Shown here piece after piece: positions 45,691 to 52,166 of a DNA stretch of 52,166 nucleotides. The notes beneath the pieces were generated by a model. The model ran no database searches. It saw only the letters and a program-made list of their open reading frames with translations, and was not told where the DNA came from. Both the position numbers and the translations under genes were made by a program. This stretch comes from an uncultured Bacilli bacterium (GTDB lineage Bacteria; Bacillota_I; Bacilli_A; Izemoplasmatales; UBA1188): positions 1-52,166 of the forward strand of contig CAJOMC010000008.1 in NCBI GenBank assembly GCA_905235635.1. The letters run 5' to 3'. The stretch's first letter is position 1; every line of letters begins with the position of its first letter.

Positions 45691-48600
45691 GTGAATAAGA
45701 AAATTTACTCTATTTTACTAATCTTAGTAATGATCTTAACTCTATCATCATGTAGAATTCAGGGTGGCGACTCTTATAAGGTCAGCTTTGATACTAATGG
45801 TGGTAACAAAATCCAATCGATAGAGGTTAAATATGGTGAATCATTCCTATATCCTACACCTATTAAGGAAGGGCATACCTTTGATGGTTGGTTTACAGAT
45901 AAAAACCTGACAGTTAATGCAACTCCAGGTACTGTATTTTCTGATGATGTTACTTTATACGCTAAATGGAGTATAAATACTTACTCAGTAACATTCATGT
46001 TAGACGAGGAATTAATGTATGGGATTAAGTCAGATAAATTTGGATCTGAAATAAGAATTGATGATCCAAGTCTATTAAACCATACATTTAAAGGGTGGTA
46101 TACAGATACCTCATTTACTACAAAATTCAATAATAAGATACCATCACATGATGCATATATTTACGCAAAATGGGTGCCAAATGAGGTAAATATTTCATTT
46201 GTCTCTATTGGCTCACCATCACACCAAAAAATGGATGATGTAACACTTATTTGGGGATTAAATACAACTCTACCAGAGAACATCTTTACTAAAGAAGGAT
46301 TTGAATTTATTGGCTGGGCAAAATCACCTGATAGTGATCTCGTTTATCGTGATAATGAAACATTATCTTCAATTCCAAAAACTGAATCTTATACTTTATA
46401 TGCAGTATGGAAACCTTTATTATATAGTGTTATTTATATTGCGGATGGAGAAAGATTCGGAGATATAATAGAAAAAGAATATGGTTCAACAATAGATGTA
46501 CCAGTTGACGTACCATTAAAAGAAGGGTATCAATTTTCATACTGGTATATCTATAGGGAAACAAATGATACAACTTTCATAGAAAATAAAGATTATTATA
46601 CTCTACTAAATAATATATATAGTATAGCAAATGTTGAACCATGAGCCACTATAGATGGCATTTATTTTGAAAGTGTTAAACTATCAAATGAAACAACTAT
46701 ACATATTGGGGGGATTATTGTATATGCTTATTTCACTCCAATTAGATATGAAATTAAGTTTGATTCAAATGGTGGTTTAGGCAACATGCCTAATCAAAAT
46801 TATATCTATAACGAAAGAAAAGCTTTAAGTAAAAACACCTTTACTAAAACCGGTTATACGTTTATTGGTTGGAGCATTACACAAGGTGGAGATATAGCAT
46901 ATTTAGACCAAACTCAGGTATTAAATCTTTCTATAGAGAACAATAGTATAGTTACTCTATACGCAGTATGGAGTATTAATAAATATCATATTAGGTTTAA
47001 TTTAGGCGATAGTTTAGAAAGTGAGACATCATTTAGCGACACTGATTTGCTTAAGGCAGGCACTTATAAAGATGGAGATCATATTTATTGTATTATTTCA
47101 ATAGAAGGATGCGTTTATGATATATACGCTGACTATGGAACTAACCTAATTGATTTAATTCCAGGTGAATATCCAATAAGAACTGGTAGAACATTCCTTG
47201 GTTGGTCTAAAACTGTTGATAAAGTTGAGGACCAAGATATAGATATATATGCTTTATGGTCACAAATATATGATAGTCACTTACTAACAATAAATATTAT
47301 TGATGAGAACAACGAAATAATTGGTAACTATCTCACTATTCAAGTTGAATACAATGAATCAATTACACAATTTAAACCTAAAAGAGAAGGATATGATGCA
47401 GAAATATATCTATATGATGGTTTAGAATATCAATTATTTGATATAAATACTCATCCGCTTATGCCTGATTATGATTTAAGCATATATGTTAGGTTTAGTA
47501 TAATGAAATACACGATAACGTATTATAGTAATTCAAATAGTCCATATCACATTGATATAGAAAAAGAATATGGTACATCATATGAAATAATTGGTGAACC
47601 AAATGATGGATTAATAGGTTTTACATTCAGTGGTTGGTATAGCGAGAATGACTCTTTAATTATTTATTATAGTCCAGGACAAGTAATTAATATAAATAAA
47701 GATCTTGTGCTTTATGCATTATGGAATGAAACAGAATATAACGTTACATATTATAATGGAATTGGCGGGGATAAAATTTATGAAACCACAACCACAAATG
47801 TAGGTGTTTCATCATTTATAGATTATATATATCTAATGGATGAGGAAATCGCTGGATACAGCGCTATTGAAGATGCAATATCAAGCGCTATAAGTGGAAA
47901 TGTAGATCCAATAACAAGGTTAATCATATTAGTAAATCTCGCGAAGAATTTAGGTTTTGATAAGCCTCTATTTGACTTATTATATGATTCAATCACAGAA
48001 GAATTTGACACCTTATTAATTAATATCGCAACTTCATCAGGTGCTTCTCAAGAAGAGGCAGTAAACGAGTTACTTGGCGCAATTATCACAAATGATCAAA
48101 TATATGGTAGAGTGACTAGCGCAATTATAAGTGCATCACAAAGTGACTTGGAAGATTTAATCAGAATAGTAACCTATTTTACAACATATAATGCAGTATT
48201 AAATGCAGAAGAACTAGGTTTATCTACACTATTTGATTTAATAGAAGATAATACTATAACACAGCTGTTAATCTCTTTAGCTCAGGCTAGTACTGATACT
48301 GAAAAAGCTGAGATTATAGCGACTTTATATAATAATCCACTAGTTTATAATGAGAGCTACTCATATCCTAACTTCTCTAGTGGATATGATTATATTAAGT
48401 ATGCAATAGATGTATCTAATACTAATACTGATCCACTTAATTTGGTTGTTGGGTACGTAATGTTTAAATATTTAGATAATATATATGAATACTCCCACGA
48501 TTTATCGGATATAAAAAATTTAATAGATAATGGTGATACGGAATACTTAAACGCTATCTTATTGGTAGGTTCAACTACTGGATCTGAGCAAGCACAAAAC

Positions 48601-51600
48601 GTTGCATCTCTTATATCTTTAACGCTTTTAAGAAGCGAATATGGTTCTATAATATCCGCAATTATGGATTCTTCAACCGGAAATTTAATCCCATTGCTTA
48701 GATTCATTTATTATGATGTATACAAGGACTATCCAACACTTTATTTCTTATCATCAAAATTAGATTATGTAGAATTAATTATTAATTTTCCGAACGTTCA
48801 AGAACCACTTCTTAACGCAACAAACGATGCTTTATTATCTTTAAACGCTATATTTAACGCATACCGTGACAACGCATATTATCCATATAAAGAAGGCTAT
48901 ATATTTGAAAAATGGAGTTTACAAATAGAAGATAATAATTATAGGTATTATGCAAACTGGATAAAACCACTTGATGCGCCTTTAGATTTAAGACTTGATA
49001 CATTCAAGAATAAATATGTAATATTCACTTGGAATATAGTTGATGATGCATATTTATATGAAGTTATGTATAAAATAAATGATGATGTATACATCACAAG
49101 AAGGGTTGATATAAACAGTATAACTATTCCGGTAAATGAGGATGGTACGACTATTAGTATTAAGGTAAGAGCTATTTATAACCCTGAAACTCTTACTCTT
49201 CAAAATACATATAAAGGAGAAATAGTTACTGCGATTAATTCGGTAGATATGAATTCGCCATTCTCTTTAGAAATTCATTATACTCATAGTGTTTCAATAG
49301 GGGCAACACAAACGGTAGAGTCACAAGGCAACTACTACTATAGAGTTGAGGGCGAGAGTGAATCTGACCCTGAAATATATTATCTATTTACGGGACAAAG
49401 TTATAGCTTCTCAAACGCAACAAACGTAAGTATTAATGGTACTACTTCATCTGCAAGAATACAAATAATACATAACAAGTATTACCTAATAACCACATCA
49501 AAAGCTGGTGAATTTACATTCACAGTTACAAAAGATGAAATAGATACTACTTATAGAGCAATAGTCCAGTTAACACCACAGGCTATTATCGCATCAGGAC
49601 CTCTTAAGAGTTATGAAACAAACCATAGAAATGCCCTTGATGGTATTATAAACCCTACATTTATTCATCAATCAGATTCTTTCTATTGTGTAGGAGTTTC
49701 TTCATTAGATGCATACGATAATGGTTTATCCTATGTCTATAATAATAAAACCTATTATAACGGATTTATTCTTGATTTTGTCGCATCAACCACATCAGGC
49801 ATAAATACAAATATTGAATTTAGTATTGAAGTAGAAAAAGATAGTATGATGCAAGAAGAGGGAAAAGATTATATATTAGAGTATGATATAGATAATCAAA
49901 GACATATCATTTATTTCCTTAAAATAGGTACTTATAATATAACACTTAAAGAAAAAGAGGATGTATCAGATACTGAGCTAAATACTCAGATTCCAAAGAT
50001 AATGAAAGAGAATGAGACATTACGAAAAACATTTAATGTTTGTGTAAATGAAGGCGTAAATGTCTATACTGACTTTGGCCTTAAGGAAACATATGGCGAT
50101 TTAGATGTTTCTATAATTAACCTTCATAGTAATATAGAAGCTATTTTATCACCTAATATGGTTGCATATTATGAATACTTAATAGATAGTGGATTAACCC
50201 ATGATCAGACCAATGATTATGATACTAAATATTTAGGGGAAAGCTCTAATATTCGCGATTTAGCGGAATTAAACGTTAAATCAGGAACTGCGGTTATGAC
50301 AGATGATATTGCCTATGGTCCAATGATATGGATAGTAAATGCAACTAACCCTTTATTTAGAGATGTAGATGGAGTAGGTTATTCATACTCAAAGACCCAA
50401 GGTACACACGTGATTAAATCATGTGAATGGATTAAAGCTGAAAGAACAGAAGAAGATAAAGGGACGTTTAAAATAATAAACTCTCACATTAGATACTACG
50501 ATAGATTCTCTCCATATGACTTAAAAATAGCGTACCTCTATCAAAGAATAGTTACTGATGAAGGTAAGGGTGATAACGTAATTTTAAATGGTAACTACTT
50601 TACTGTAGATGGAAAAGATCTCCCATATATCGCATCAGGTGCATATGTTCAATCTATTGGTACATTTCAAGCGGCATATCAGATTCAAAATGTTCAAGTC
50701 GCAATGTTTGTATATGCATCAAAACCATATAAGGTTTCAAATACTCAAGTATCAGAATTATCAGAGATGACAATTAATGATTTAGGTATTATAGGAAACT
50801 CTATGGATGTATCCGCATGGCTTCAAACCAATTCAGGTTCTATATCATCAGTATCTGAATATATGGCAAGGACATCTGGTACATATTGTGGAATACAGGT
50901 TACTCAGTTAGAGTGGGGACCACTCCAGGAAATGACCGAGTTATCTATAAATAATGTATCTATTGAAAACACATTAATTGGACTATATGTTCAAAGTAAC
51001 CCATATACAATATCTAATTATCTTCATATAAAACAAACTTGGGCTAATAGTATTTATTCTAATGGCGGACATAACTATTTATATAACTCATATATAGAGA
51101 CATCAGGCGGTGGTGCAACACAAGCTGATGATATCTATTATATGGGTAACTTAAATGGAAATACTTTTCACGCGAAAGAGTATACATTTATAGTAGATGG
51201 TAGTACTCGAGAATTTATAGTTCCAATAAGTTGTGATAGTATTACAAATATAACTATTGGAGATGAAGAAATTGATTCATCTTTATATAGTTATAACCCT
51301 ATATCTAGAGTTGTTACATTAGATGATAGGATAACTACACCTCAAGAAAATACTGAGGTAAAGATTACTATTAGGTATAAAGGCATAAATGCCTCTATGA
51401 TAATTGACGATGCAACTATCATCAACAATCTAGTATCAGGTGACGAACAATGGTTTAAGGCTTATGGTATGGAAGTAATGGGATTAGGACTTAAGGCACA
51501 AGTTGAGGCTGGTATCCAAGATTACAATAATTATATTTATTCCCTATCTGGATCAAACCCTAATTACACTATAATTCAGCCTTATTACGATACTCTCTTA

Positions 51601-51870
51601 GGTCAACAGATAGATAAAATTAACTTAGTATTCGTGGCTAAAAATAATGATGTGTCTTCTTATATCACAGGTAGTTACAATGTATCAGATGTATTCTCTG
51701 AATATAGTATAGGTGATGTCGCAAATACTATTATCTTGGCTGAGTCAGAGAATCAAACAGTTAAGCTTATAACCACTATAAATGATGAAGTTTATGTCTC
51801 AGTTACTCAAAAATTAGGTCAAGATTCACTAATTGTAGTACTTAAGGTATATACTAAAAACCAAAGTTAA
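45691..51870 (+). pseudogene. Module B gene 4: giant InlB-repeat lipoprotein, split by one in-frame TGA at 46642
   Basis: GTG start with AAGGAG (45677-45682); lipobox LSSC (Cys21). The frame stops at TGA 46642-46644 after 317 residues, then stays open for another 1741 residues; full length would be 2059. The stop falls inside the fourth InlB repeat, whose second half (ending IIVYAYFTPI) follows in frame, so the reading was once continuous. Order: nine repeats up to residue about 1090, the ninth split by a 350-residue helical insert (about 711-1060); an Fn3-like domain (about 1093-1180); and a C-terminal part kin to module A (GVNVYTDFGLKETYGDLDVSIINLH, LNGNYFTVDGKD, beta-helix-like). The 46786 ATG has no good ribosome site, so without readthrough the second part is silent. 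Confidence 0.75.
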
Positions 51871-51893
51871 TCTATTTATTTAGGAAAAATACT

Positions 51894-51932
51894 AAAGTAG
51901 ATGGTGGGATTAATCCATTCATCTACTTTTTT
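51894..51932 (+). terminator. Module B terminator
   Basis: AAAGTAGATG (51894-51903) with CATCTACTTT (51920-51929) and T-run. Confidence 0.87.
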
Positions 51933-51983
51933 ATTGAATACTACCTTATTTAAAATGACAGCGTTTGATACTGAATTGTAAAA

Positions 51984-52166
51984 CTAAGCGCAACACTTAG
52001 TCAACTCAAAATTAAACAAATCTATAGGTTTTTGATAACCCAAAACTTTTTTAGGTCTAGAGTTTAATAACTCTAGATTTTTCTTTAGTGTCTTTGTAGA
52101 TATTCGTGATAAATTTCTTCCCTTAGGATAAAATTCTCTTAATAATCCATTCGAATTTTCGTTGCT
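51984..52166 (-). mobile_element. IS30-family transposase, C-terminal end (runs off the right edge)
   Basis: The last 60 codons of a minus-strand gene: NENSNGLLREFYPKGRNLS, LNSRPKKVLGYQKPIDLF and a TAG at 51984-51986. This is the usual end of IS30 DDE transposases (ENxNGLxRxxxPKG, LNxRPRKxLGxxTP). The outer inverted repeat probably lies just left, around 51960-51995 (GTAAAACTAAGCGCAACA). Enough to name the family; whether the element is intact cannot be seen. Confidence 0.88.

Noticed and set aside
46642-46644. UGA read as tryptophan across the genome
   Set aside because: TGA ends several genes here, once in an ATGA stop/start overlap (21116-21119) and once as TGA TAA (45673-45678); conserved proteins use TGG for Trp.
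1-52166. tRNA or rRNA genes
   Set aside because: I found no cloverleaf with a GGTTCGA-type T loop and no rRNA sequence; rnpB is the only structural RNA gene I support.

Overview
The window comes from a low-GC, Gram-positive-type bacterium. It has a prolipoprotein diacylglyceryl transferase (lgt), lipobox signal peptides, an RNase P RNA of the Bacillus type, strong AGGAGG-type ribosome binding sites, and an AT-rich codon dialect. UGA is a normal stop: an ATGA stop/start overlap at 21116-21119 and several other genes ending in TGA show this, so it is not a Mycoplasma/Spiroplasma-code genome. An uncultured Bacillota of the RF39/Acholeplasma/Erysipelotrichales neighbourhood is my best guess; this is inference only. 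Fermentative, anaerobic life is suggested by the trimeric [FeFe]-hydrogenase and rubrerythrin.

Layout. 1-1800: start of a RhuM-like gene, then lgt and a CPBP intramembrane protease on the minus strand. 2009-6070: L-rhamnose operon rhaD-rhaB-rhaA plus a TMEM164/YwaF-like membrane protein. 6119-7949: a scrapyard holding a truncated AraC regulator, the tail of an alpha-L-rhamnosidase-like gene, a frameshifted second rhaB, and an internally deleted IS3-type element whose inverted repeats can still be seen. 8072-11149: a secreted sialate-O-acetylesterase-like lipoprotein. 11483-15637: three-gene electron-bifurcating type hydrogenase. 15664-18040: a Crp/Fnr regulator divergent from a NitT/TauT-type binding lipoprotein and permease, with a perfect CRP-type box between them. 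18171-22562: YhfC protease; a minus-strand operon (queuosine-precursor transporter, SDR, frameshifted membrane protein, DegV) led by a probable preQ1 riboswitch; rubrerythrin. 22678-30677: rpsO, a ROK kinase fused to a degenerate phosphomannose-isomerase-like domain, pnp, rnpB, free-methionine-sulfoxide reductase, a PfkB kinase, and a short peptide-binding lipoprotein.

30799-51870 is the most unusual part. It holds two tandem, diverged copies of one four-gene module: (1) a TMEM164/YwaF-type multi-pass membrane domain joined in frame to an ABC ATPase, (2) a large ABC permease, (3) a small membrane-anchored extracellular protein, and (4) a giant lipoprotein (1763 and about 2059 residues) with many InlB/Listeria-Bacteroides beta repeats and a shared C-terminal domain. 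In both copies a strong Shine-Dalgarno and ATG sit exactly at the membrane/ATPase boundary, so a separate ATPase may also be made. The second giant gene is cut by one in-frame TGA in the middle of a repeat. The right edge enters an IS30-family transposase.

The genes share themes. Lgt would lipidate the several lipoproteins here. Rhamnose catabolism and the secreted esterase point to use of plant or mucus glycans. The module pair looks like a dedicated ABC system tied to a surface adhesin-like lipoprotein; its substrate is unknown.
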